Below are positions 27,432 through 35,128 of a DNA stretch of 64,000 bases, one piece after another (position 1 is the stretch's first letter; each line of letters starts with the position of its first letter). The notes under the pieces were generated by a model. The model ran no database searches, was not told where the DNA came from, and was given only the letters and a program-made list of their open reading frames with translations. The stretch covers positions 2,294,001 to 2,358,000 of the forward strand of contig NZ_CP039393.1 of assembly GCF_004803695.1 (NCBI RefSeq), in the 5' to 3' direction. The translations under genes and the position numbers were made by a program. The DNA is from Muribaculum gordoncarteri. Its GTDB lineage: Bacteria > Bacteroidota > Bacteroidia > Bacteroidales > Muribaculaceae.

Positions 27432-28679
27432 TTATTTCAGTTTAAGTTTATTGGAGTTCTTGTAGTCGCTCATGTCGCTCACAACCACCTGATCGCCGGG
27501 TTCAAGGCCGCTCACCACTTCGACAAACTCAAAGTTGCTGTCGCCGAGGCGCACCTTGCGCTTTACAAGCTCATCACCGCCCGTCACTACAAAGAGGTCG
27601 TAATCGCCCTTGCCCATGTAATAGGAACCGTTGGCAATGCGCACCACATCCTCGATTACATCACACATCACATACACATCGGTCTTCAGTCCCGAACGGA
27701 GTCGCGCATGGCTGTCGTCGTCGAGCTGAATCGAGAATGCAATCACGCCGTTGCGCGACAGCGGAGTCACGTTGCTCACCGTTCCGTCGAGCTTCTCGCG
27801 GCCAATCTTCACGATGGCATGGCTGCCCACGCTTACACGGTCACCGTAGGAGTCGGCAATCTCGCCGTCAACCTTGAAGTGGCTGAGATCCGATATTATC
27901 GCAATCTGCTCACCGGCTCCGATCTGCTGTCCCACCTGGTTGTTGATGTAGGTGAGCGTGGCCTTGCGGGGCGACTGCACCTGAGCCTCGCTGAGGGTGC
28001 GGCGCATCTCGGCAAGATTCTTGTTGTGGATGTTCAGTTCAAGCTCCTTTACACGCAGGTCGGCGTCACGCACCTGACGCTCGTTTTCAAGCTGCTGGCG
28101 CAGCTGCTCAAGCTCAAGCTTACCGGTGTTGTAGGCCAGTTCGACCTGACGCACCTTGTCGCCTGTACCCGAGCCGAGGCTGTCGAGGTAACGCTCGTTG
28201 CGCAACTCCACCTCCATGCGGCTTACTGCCATGGCCTTTACCTTTACATTCATGGCGAGGTCGCTCAGGCGGGTGTTGTTGTTGAGCTTCATCTGTTCGA
28301 TTTCGTACTGTTTCATCTGCGACTGGTCGAGCAGCTTGTTAAGCTCGGTTTCGGTGCTCTGAAGGTCGAGGCGGAGCAACGGTGTGCCCACATCCACGCT
28401 GTCGCCGGCCTTGCGGTAAACCTCGACGATGCGGGTGCTGATAGGCGAGTTTATGACCTCCTCAAATGCCGGAGCCACTTTACCCGAGGCACTTACGCTC
28501 GATTCGATTGTTCCACGGTCGACTGTAGCCAGCACAATGTCCTTTTTATTGACACTGCTGCGCATCAGCGACATAACCACAGCAATTACTACAACCACCG
28601 CACCAACTGCCACAGCATACTTGATGATTCGATTGCGGCGCTCTTTGTCGCGCACTTCTTTTGGAATTTCTCTGTCCAT
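27432..28679 (-). CDS. Periplasmic adaptor / membrane-fusion protein (HlyD/MacA family)
   Basis: A 415-residue adaptor. A membrane anchor at about 22-42 (IIKYAVAVGAVVVVIAVVMSL) follows a basic cytoplasmic stretch MDREIPKEVRDKERRNR. A lipoyl/barrel-sandwich domain (ESSVSASGKVAPAFEEVINSPISTRI) is split by a long coiled-coil hairpin (about 105-215), then beta-barrel and membrane-proximal domains to the C-terminus. It should bridge the inner-membrane permeases to the TolC-like channel. First gene of the operon. The ATG at 28679 is preferred; an in-frame ATG at 28709 would add ten residues. Confidence 0.9.
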   Translation of the reverse strand: MDREIPKEVRDKERRNRIIKYAVAVGAVVVVIAVVMSLMRSSVNKKDIVLATVDRGTIESSVSASGKVAPAFEEVINSPISTRIVEVYRKAGDSVDVGTPLLRLDLQSTETELNKLLDQSQMKQYEIEQMKLNNNTRLSDLAMNVKVKAMAVSRMEVELRNERYLDSLGSGTGDKVRQVELAYNTGKLELEQLRQQLENERQVRDADLRVKELELNIHNKNLAEMRRTLSEAQVQSPRKATLTYINNQVGQQIGAGEQIAIISDLSHFKVDGEIADSYGDRVSVGSHAIVKIGREKLDGTVSNVTPLSRNGVIAFSIQLDDDSHARLRSGLKTDVYVMCDVIEDVVRIANGSYYMGKGDYDLFVVTGGDELVKRKVRLGDSNFEFVEVVSGLEPGDQVVVSDMSDYKNSNKLKLK

Positions 28680-28714
28680 TATCGGTCTAAAATTAATATT
28701 CTGCAACATTATAC

Positions 28715-28731
28715 TACATTAATCGTGCCAA
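28715..28731 (-). promoter_or_regulatory. Candidate sigma-54 promoter of the efflux operon
   Basis: Minus-strand TTGGCACG, 4 nt, ATGTA. The -24 part is a perfect match to the RpoN consensus TTGGCACG-N4-TTGCW, while the -12 GC is degenerate (GT). A sigma-A-type TAATTTTG (28736-28729) overlaps the same bases but lacks a -33 partner. The NtrC-type regulator encoded in this operon makes RpoN control plausible. Confidence 0.35.
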
Positions 28732-28838
28732 AATTATAAACCGTTAACAATCAGCGATTTCACATTTTTAAGCGGTGTCCGATTCCGTACATCTGTCCGT
28801 TTTCGCACATCACGCCGTCACATCTCCGCGATTTTTAT

Positions 28839-28846
28839 TAAATTTG
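28839..28846 (+). promoter_or_regulatory. -7 element of the B3/4 protein gene
   Basis: TAAATTTG, ending 20 bp before the ATG at 28867. No clear -33 element. Confidence 0.4.
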
Positions 28847-28866
28847 TCGCTATAAACGACTGAACG

Positions 28867-29529
28867 ATGGAAATAAAAATAGAGGACATTGTGCGTAACG
28901 CGGCCCCTGACCTGCAGGTGGTCACCATAGAGGCCAACGTGACCAACCACCCCACCACACCCAAGCTGAAAGAGGAATTTCTCGCGCTCGGGGAGGAGAT
29001 AAAACGCCGTTACACAATGCCTGACATCAACAAGCGACCCGCAATAGCCGCCACCCGCGCAGCCTACAAGGCGCTCGGCAAGGAGCCCAACCGCTACCGC
29101 CCGTCGAGCGAGGCGTTGTGCCGGCGCATCGTAAAGGGCATGGAGCTATACTTCATCAGCGACCTCGTCGACCTGATAAACGTAGTGTCGGTGGCTTCGG
29201 GATATTCAATTGGCGGATTTGACGCCGACAAGATCGCAGGCGACACTCTGTCGCTCGGTGCCGGACGCGAGGGCGAGGATTTTGAAGCGATAGGACGCGG
29301 ACAGCTCAACATTGCCTGCATGCCGGTCTATCGTGACGAGGTGGGAGGCGTAGGAACTCCCACAAGCGACAATGAACGCACCAAACTGTCTGACGACACC
29401 CGGCGTCTGCTGATGTGCATCAATGTCTACGGCGAGGAGATGCCGGTTGACGACACGGTGGCTCTCGCCACACGACTCCTTGAGGAGTACTGCAGCGCAA
29501 CCGACATAAAGGTCACCACCTATCGATAA
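28867..29529 (+). CDS. B3/B4 tRNA-binding domain protein
   Basis: A 220-residue stand-alone B3/B4 domain related to the beta subunit of phenylalanyl-tRNA synthetase. Family features visible are RPAIAATRAAYKALGKEPNRYR, SSEALCRRI and the segment LINVVSVASGYSIGGFDADKI. In the synthetase this region forms the editing domain that hydrolyses mischarged Tyr-tRNA(Phe); stand-alone copies are often suggested to be trans-editing or nucleic-acid-binding factors, unproven here. Divergent from the efflux operon and convergent with the glycosyltransferase gene, with 1 bp between stops. Confidence 0.85.
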   Translation: MEIKIEDIVRNAAPDLQVVTIEANVTNHPTTPKLKEEFLALGEEIKRRYTMPDINKRPAIAATRAAYKALGKEPNRYRPSSEALCRRIVKGMELYFISDLVDLINVVSVASGYSIGGFDADKIAGDTLSLGAGREGEDFEAIGRGQLNIACMPVYRDEVGGVGTPTSDNERTKLSDDTRRLLMCINVYGEEMPVDDTVALATRLLEEYCSATDIKVTTYR

Positions 29530-29530
29530 G

Positions 29531-31246
29531 TTATTTTTCCCTGAATTTAAGCAACAACATCGGCTGACGCGTGTCGCAACTGCGCTTGCGGAAGTGACGC
29601 ACCATGTAGAAGTCATAGTCATCGGCATGCTCCGGAAGGAATGTGCGGGCGTCTTCTACACCTATAAGCAGATAACCCGAAGAGGGCTCGGCCGACTCGA
29701 AGGGCTTTATGCGGTCGCCGGTATAGTAGTTGGCCGTGAAGAAGCGTAACATGTCGGTCGACACGTGGGCGTAGACATCGCCCTCGGGCTGCAGCCTGTT
29801 TATCACCTCGGCTACCGGCTTGTCGCTCTTGGCGTTAAGTATTGCGGGCTGGTACACTCCGGCAAATGCCCAATAAATCGACACCGTGACGCCCATAGCC
29901 ATGAGAGCCGATGATATCGCGCTCTGGCGGCGCAGTCGCCACAACACCACGATTCCCGCTATGGCCGACAACTCGACAAGAAGCCACTTGGCAAGCGACG
30001 CATACTGCTCAAGACCGGTAATCATCATGGCATTGTCGAGTGCGTGACGACCCTTCAGCACTCCGTAGGGGAACCATCCGCACTGAATCACCAGGAACAC
30101 CAATGAAGCTACCAGCGCAATCGAAGCCATCACCCCGGCATAGATTTTCAACGCGCGGTGTCCCCGTTGTGCAAGATATGTTATGTAGTCGGCGATGAAG
30201 AGCGCGATAAAGGGATATATGGGAAGCAGGTAGACACTACGCTTGCTCTTGGGAATGCAGTAGAACACAAAGATGACGACAATGCACACGAGCGCAAACT
30301 TTCGTGCCGGCTCCATGGCCTTGAAGTCGCTCCACAAGCGTGACACACGGCTGCGGCGCAATCCATCCAACGCATTTATACGCCCCCACGGAATCAGCGA
30401 CAACAGAATGAGCAGTGTATAGGGCACGTAACCCGTGATGACGGTGATGAAGTTGTACCACACGGGCTTCACATGCGAGTCGTAGCTCATCGTACCGGTG
30501 AATCGTCCGAAATTCTCCTCCATGGCGAGCCTCAGGAATTCGTCACCACCCTGGCGATAGGCCGCCACATACCACACGGCAGGCAACACAAGCGCGGCAA
30601 GTGCCGGCAGCAGAAGCTTGATGAAAGCCTTGCCGAAGTTCACGCCCTGAAGCAGCATGAACACACCCGCCACGGCACAGGGAAGCAACACTCCCACAGG
30701 CCCTTTGGTGAGCATGGCGCCGCTCATCATCAGCACGGCAAGCCACGGAAAACGCTTGAAACCGTTCTGCCAATATCCGTATAGCGAATAGAGCGCACCC
30801 ACGATGAACATCGTAAGCAGCATGTCGACCCGGCAAGCAAAACCCGCTCTGTAAACCTCAAAGGCGGTGAGCGTGACAACCGAGCAAAGGAATGCACGCG
30901 ACCAGCTGTAGTTACGGGCAAAAAAACGGTAGCTCCACAGTACGAGTACAATCAAGGCAAGCGCCGACGGCAGTCGCGAGGTGTATTCGGTCACGTGGCC
31001 TGCAAGGAGCGAGAACAACGCTATGCACCAGGCCATGAACGGCGGCTTGTAGGGAATTACGTCGCCGTTGCTCACCGGCAGAATCCAGTCGCCCGAATTG
31101 AGCATCGACACAGCCACGATGGCCTCACGCGGCTCACCCTTGGAGTTGAACATTGTTTCGCCGAGAAAAGGCAACAGGGTCGCGATGACAATCAACGCAA
31201 CAAACCAGAACGCATTACGCGAATTGATATGCACTACAGGCAGCAT
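29531..31246 (-). CDS. Membrane glycosyltransferase, GT39/GT83 (ArnT-like) family
   Basis: A 571-residue polytopic protein with about a dozen membrane segments. The first periplasmic loop reads NSKGEPREAIVAVSMLNSGDWILP, matching the ArnT/PMT pattern in which an acidic residue in the D/E-x-R-Y/E-A context is catalytic; PPFMAW follows as in ArnT. Such enzymes transfer sugars from polyprenyl-phosphate donors to lipid A or proteins in the periplasm. No specific acceptor can be named. The C-terminal soluble domain (about 450-571) follows the last membrane helix. Confidence 0.82.
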   Translation of the reverse strand: MLPVVHINSRNAFWFVALIVIATLLPFLGETMFNSKGEPREAIVAVSMLNSGDWILPVSNGDVIPYKPPFMAWCIALFSLLAGHVTEYTSRLPSALALIVLVLWSYRFFARNYSWSRAFLCSVVTLTAFEVYRAGFACRVDMLLTMFIVGALYSLYGYWQNGFKRFPWLAVLMMSGAMLTKGPVGVLLPCAVAGVFMLLQGVNFGKAFIKLLLPALAALVLPAVWYVAAYRQGGDEFLRLAMEENFGRFTGTMSYDSHVKPVWYNFITVITGYVPYTLLILLSLIPWGRINALDGLRRSRVSRLWSDFKAMEPARKFALVCIVVIFVFYCIPKSKRSVYLLPIYPFIALFIADYITYLAQRGHRALKIYAGVMASIALVASLVFLVIQCGWFPYGVLKGRHALDNAMMITGLEQYASLAKWLLVELSAIAGIVVLWRLRRQSAISSALMAMGVTVSIYWAFAGVYQPAILNAKSDKPVAEVINRLQPEGDVYAHVSTDMLRFFTANYYTGDRIKPFESAEPSSGYLLIGVEDARTFLPEHADDYDFYMVRHFRKRSCDTRQPMLLLKFREK

Positions 31247-31286
31247 GGTTGAAAATAATGTTTTAAGTGCAAATGTAGCAAATATT

Positions 31287-31318
31287 TTTGCTTTGTAGAT
31301 GCCGAATTACTATATTTG
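31287..31318 (+). promoter_or_regulatory. Promoter of the fumarase gene
   Basis: TTTG (31287-31290), 20 bp, TATATTTG (31311-31318), 34 bp before the ATG. A full match to the Bacteroidetes consensus. Confidence 0.75.
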
Positions 31319-31352
31319 CACAATATAAAACCCCTTAGATTACTTATATAAT

Positions 31353-33002
31353 ATGGCACAGAAACCTTTTGTATATCAGGAGCCATTCCCGATGTCGCCC
31401 GACACTACCGAGTACTATCACCTGACATCCGACTATGTCAAGGTTGAGAACTGGGGCGGTCACGAGATGCTCGTAGTCGACCCTGAAGCACTGCGTGTGC
31501 TTGCACGCCAGGCCACTCACGACAACTCATTCATGCTTCGTCGCGAGCACAACGCCATGGTGGCCAAGATTCTCAGCGACCCCGAAGCGAGCGAGAACGA
31601 CAAGTTTGTGGCTCTCACCATGTTACGCAACGCCGAAATAGCATCAAAGGGACAGCTTCCCTTCTGCCAGGACACCGGTACGGCAATCGTAATCGGCAAG
31701 AAAGGCCAGAACGTTTACACCGGCGGCAACGACGAAGAGCAACTCTCGCACGGTGTATATGACACCTATACCGGCTGCAACCTGCGCTACTCGCAGAATG
31801 CTCCCCTGAACATGTATGACGAGGTGAACACCGGCTGCAACCTTCCGGCACAGATCGACCTCTATGCAGTGAACGGCAACGAATACAAATTCCTCTTCGT
31901 GGCAAAAGGCGGCGGCTCGGCCAACAAGACCTATCTCTATCAGGAAACCAAGGCCTTGCTTAATCCCAAGACTCTCGTTCCCTTCCTCGTGGAGAAGATG
32001 AAGTCGCTCGGAACAGCAGCATGTCCTCCCTACCATATCGCATTCGTAATCGGCGGTACATCGGCCGAAATGAACCTTGCCACAGTTAAGAAGGCTTCGG
32101 TAAAATACTACGACAACCTTCCCACCACGGGCAACGAATACGGTCGCGCATTCCGCGATGTAGAGCTTGAGCAGACACTGTTAAAAGAGGCACAGAAGAT
32201 TGGCCTCGGCGCACAGTTTGGCGGCAAATACTTCGCTCACGACATCCGCGTCATCCGTCTTCCCCGTCACGGCGCATCATGCCCCGTGGGCCTCGGCGTA
32301 AGCTGCTCGGCCGACCGTAACGTGAAAGCCAAAATCAACAAGGACGGATTGTGGATCGAGAAACTCGACACCAATCCCGGCGAACTCATTCCCGCCGAAC
32401 TTCGCAACCAGGGCGAAGGCGATGTAGTTAAAATCGACCTCAACCGCCCGATGCCCGAAATACTCGCCGAGCTCACCAAGTACCCCGTGTCGACACGCCT
32501 GTCGCTCAACGGTACAATCATCGTGGGCCGCGACATAGCTCACGCCAAGATCAAGGAGCGCCTCGACCGCGGAGAGCCCATGCCCGACTACCTGAAGGAT
32601 CACCCCATCTACTACGCAGGTCCCGCCAAGACTCCGGCAGGAATGCCTTCAGGCTCATTCGGCCCCACTACGGCAGGACGAATGGACTCCTATGTCGACC
32701 AGTTCCAGGCTGCAGGCGGCTCGATGGTGATGATAGCCAAGGGTAACCGCAGCAAGCAGGTGACCGACGCATGTCACAAGCACGGAGGCTTCTATCTCGG
32801 AAGCATCGGCGGTCCCGCCGCAATCCTCGCTCACGACAGCATCAAGAAGGTAGAGTGCCTCGAATATCCCGAACTCGGCATGGAAGCCATCTGGAAAATC
32901 GAAGTGGAGAATTTCCCCGCATTCATCCTCGTCGATGACAAGGGCAACGACTTCTTCACCCAGATAGCCGAACGCTGCCAGGGCTGCCCGATAAGCAAGT
33001 AA
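31353..33002 (+). CDS. Class I (iron-sulfur) fumarate hydratase
   Basis: A 549-residue single-chain fumarase, oxygen-sensitive type, interconverting fumarate and malate. The N-terminal domain has PFCQDTGTA (Cys105, an expected [4Fe-4S] ligand), [12 protein letters not shown] and [10 protein letters not shown]; the C-terminal domain begins near 370 and holds [20 protein letters not shown] and [14 protein letters not shown]. This matches the two-domain FumA/FumB architecture. In Bacteroidales it works in the reductive branch that makes succinate. It has its own promoter and a downstream hairpin. Confidence 0.96.
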   Translation: MAQKPFVYQEPFPMSPDTTEYYHLTSDYVKVENWGGHEMLVVDPEALRVLARQATHDNSFMLRREHNAMVAKILSDPEASENDKFVALTMLRNAEIASKGQLPFCQDTGTAIVIGKKGQNVYTGGNDEEQLSHGVYDTYTGCNLRYSQNAPLNMYDEVNTGCNLPAQIDLYAVNGNEYKFLFVAKGGGSANKTYLYQETKALLNPKTLVPFLVEKMKSLGTAACPPYHIAFVIGGTSAEMNLATVKKASVKYYDNLPTTGNEYGRAFRDVELEQTLLKEAQKIGLGAQFGGKYFAHDIRVIRLPRHGASCPVGLGVSCSADRNVKAKINKDGLWIEKLDTNPGELIPAELRNQGEGDVVKIDLNRPMPEILAELTKYPVSTRLSLNGTIIVGRDIAHAKIKERLDRGEPMPDYLKDHPIYYAGPAKTPAGMPSGSFGPTTAGRMDSYVDQFQAAGGSMVMIAKGNRSKQVTDACHKHGGFYLGSIGGPAAILAHDSIKKVECLEYPELGMEAIWKIEVENFPAFILVDDKGNDFFTQIAERCQGCPISK

Positions 33003-33025
33003 CCACCATTAACCTTATAACCGAA

Positions 33026-33063
33026 AGCGGCCTCATCGGAAACCAATCCGGCGAGGCCGCTTC
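33026..33063 (+). terminator. Hairpin after the fumarase gene
   Basis: AAGCGGCCTC-ATCGG pairs with CCGGC-GAGGCCGCTT with one mismatch. The sequence after it is CATTAAATAATT, a weak U-tract, and the next ATG is only 12 bp away, so termination may be partial. Confidence 0.6.
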
Positions 33064-33074
33064 ATTAAATAATT

Positions 33075-33575
33075 ATGGAAACCGAGATTTTCAAGGTGAG
33101 CACATCGACCTATATGCGCACGCTCATGACTATGTGGATTAAGCGCAACTGGTGGGCCATAGCTCTGCCGGTGGCGGCGTGCATAGCCTTGGCACTGACG
33201 GTCGATGTGAAATTTGTCTATGTGGCGCTGATGATGGTGTTTGTCGTCATACCGCCCATCATGATGATCGTCTACTTCTATCACGCACTGTCACCCGAGT
33301 CAAGAATGTCGATACTGTCGCACAAGCTGACGCTTGACGACAACGGAATAACGGTGACCTACGAGCCCATCGACGAGGACACTCCGGCTCCCCGCCCCGC
33401 TACACTTGCATGGAGCGAAATAAAGTGCGTCACCTACTCGCGCAACGCAATGGTGTACCGCCTCACATCGGGGCGTTACCGCATACTCTATCTGCCCTAC
33501 ACTTCGTTTGCTTCAAAGGAAGGGCTAAGACAATGGTCGGCTGCGGCGTCACGCCACCTCGCCGTCACTTCATAA
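33075..33575 (+). CDS. Two-helix membrane protein, YcxB-like
   Basis: A 166-residue protein of unknown role. Two adjacent membrane helices (about 26-44 and 48-70) are followed by a soluble beta-rich domain with LTLDDNGITVTYEP, LAWSEIKCVTY and GRYRILYLPYTSFASKEGLRQW. The pattern of residues after the helices (a short strand domain ending in F...E.LRQW) fits the YcxB-like C-terminal family. It follows the fumarase gene and converges on a DUF486 gene with an 11-bp overlap. Confidence 0.7.
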   Translation: METEIFKVSTSTYMRTLMTMWIKRNWWAIALPVAACIALALTVDVKFVYVALMMVFVVIPPIMMIVYFYHALSPESRMSILSHKLTLDDNGITVTYEPIDEDTPAPRPATLAWSEIKCVTYSRNAMVYRLTSGRYRILYLPYTSFASKEGLRQWSAAASRHLAVTS

Positions 33576-33936
33576 ACACAAGGTACACAGCAGCAATCAG
33601 CAGCAGGAAGGCCAATATGTGATTCCACCTGATCACCGTCCCTTCAAACATCAGCACGCTGAAAATCGTGAACACTACGAGCGTTATCGCCTCCTGCATC
33701 ACTTTCAGCTGAATCAGCGAATAGGGACCGCCGTTACCGTCAAATCCCATGCGGTTGGCGGGAACCTGAAAACAATACTCGACCAGTGCGATGCCCCAGC
33801 TTATCAATATCACCGTATAAAGAGGCCAATTGGATGAAACTCCCGTTGATTGGAGCTTAAGATGCCCGTACCAGGCAAATGTCATGAATACATTGGCAAC
33901 AATCAGAAATACAACAGTCAATATCGCCGCTTTCAT
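33565..33936 (-). CDS. DUF486 / DMT-family small membrane protein
   Basis: A 123-residue, four-helix membrane protein with WYGHLKLQ, PLYTVILISWGIALVEYCFQVPANRMG and LKVMQEAITLVVFTIFSVLM, matching DUF486, a small branch of the drug/metabolite transporter superfamily. Function unknown. It starts 10 bp after the C45 hydrolase stop, so probably the same mRNA. Its 3' end overlaps the convergent gene by 11 bp. Confidence 0.85.
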   Translation of the reverse strand: MKAAILTVVFLIVANVFMTFAWYGHLKLQSTGVSSNWPLYTVILISWGIALVEYCFQVPANRMGFDGNGGPYSLIQLKVMQEAITLVVFTIFSVLMFEGTVIRWNHILAFLLLIAAVYLVFMK

Positions 33937-33946
33937 CTCTTTATCT

Positions 33947-35026
33947 CTATTTTCTATTCAAAAGTTCTTTGTTAATTCTATAATTTTCAAGGCTCACCTG
34001 TCGGCACGAATCATTATAGTGACGGAGTGCCTCCACATTTATGTAATGGCTTCCGCTGCCGCGCGTAACGGGAAACACCTTGCACTTTCGTGCCACGACA
34101 TCGTCACACAGCTTGCTGCGCCATGTCGAAGGTGACGGCTGCAGCTCCTCGGGCACATCGGCCACCGTCACCGGCAGCACGTAGGAGCATGGAGGATAAC
34201 CCACCGCCGACCACATGACGGCACTCTCGGGACTCTCGCCCGGCAGTAGACCCTCGACCACGATCGACGCGCTCGACGAGTTGCGCGGAATGAAATCCTG
34301 GTCGATAATCCATTCCGGGTCGCCGGCAAGAGCGTCACATTTAAGCATCGAGTGATAAAAACTCCTCGACAGGACTTCGGTGAATGTCGCAGGCTCCACG
34401 CTTGCCGAAGTGACATACGGGCTGAGCAGATGACAAGCGTTGGCTTCGCGTATGTAACCGAATCCTGTGTCAGAAGCGCCCGAGCATGAATAGTTGGTGC
34501 GTACAAGCACACCGTCGGGAGCATCGGCAAGGTCATACTTCACATATCCGTCGTCGCAGGTTTCATAATAAGCGCCGGCACCCGACGCATCTATAGCTCC
34601 GAAATTGGCCTGCACACCCATTGGTCGTGACAAGGTGTCGAGAAGCATCTCAAAGTCGGCAAGGGAGCGACACTGCTTCAGCGCAAGCGTCATCACATAA
34701 CCCTCGCGGTCACGATACACAGCCGTGTCGGGCACAAGGTTGTAGGATGCAGTATTCATGACTGCAAATCCTGCCGAGTTAAGTCCTATCCACGCTTCGG
34801 CAAGCAGCGAATCACCGGCATTGAACAGGGCCACGTAGTCCAGCTCGCCGGGGCGGGCAGCCACAACGCGCTGCACAAAGTTGTCCTCGGTTCCGGTGTC
34901 ACGGTGTTTCCACAACATCGGTCGTCCGTTGGCCGTGACCTTGCCGCTGACTATTGCCGATGTACACGGCCATGCGCAATCAAGCGTGACAAAGCATATA
35001 ATGATGAATAATAGTCGTTGCATCAC
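33947..35026 (-). CDS. Secreted C45-like Ntn hydrolase (acyl-transferase / linear-amide hydrolase family)
   Basis: A 359-residue protein with an N-terminal hydrophobic signal (MMQRLLFIIICFVTLDCAWP) immediately followed by Cys21 in CTSAIVSGKVTANGRPMLWKHRDTG. In C45 and choloylglycine-type Ntn hydrolases the first residue of the mature chain is a nucleophilic Cys, and CTS followed by a GRP...R segment fits that fold. WIGLNSAGFAVMNT and RTNYSC are further family features. The substrate could be an acylated amine or peptide; bile-salt hydrolase activity is not specifically supported. Confidence 0.78.
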   Translation of the reverse strand: MMQRLLFIIICFVTLDCAWPCTSAIVSGKVTANGRPMLWKHRDTGTEDNFVQRVVAARPGELDYVALFNAGDSLLAEAWIGLNSAGFAVMNTASYNLVPDTAVYRDREGYVMTLALKQCRSLADFEMLLDTLSRPMGVQANFGAIDASGAGAYYETCDDGYVKYDLADAPDGVLVRTNYSCSGASDTGFGYIREANACHLLSPYVTSASVEPATFTEVLSRSFYHSMLKCDALAGDPEWIIDQDFIPRNSSSASIVVEGLLPGESPESAVMWSAVGYPPCSYVLPVTVADVPEELQPSPSTWRSKLCDDVVARKCKVFPVTRGSGSHYINVEALRHYNDSCRQVSLENYRINKELLNRK

Positions 35027-35128
35027 GATAGATTAAGTTTACATCGCCACAAAGTTAGCAATACTTGACGAGTATATCCCATTTTTTTGTAACTTTACTT
35101 TTCAAACTTCAATAACCGCGCGACAACG

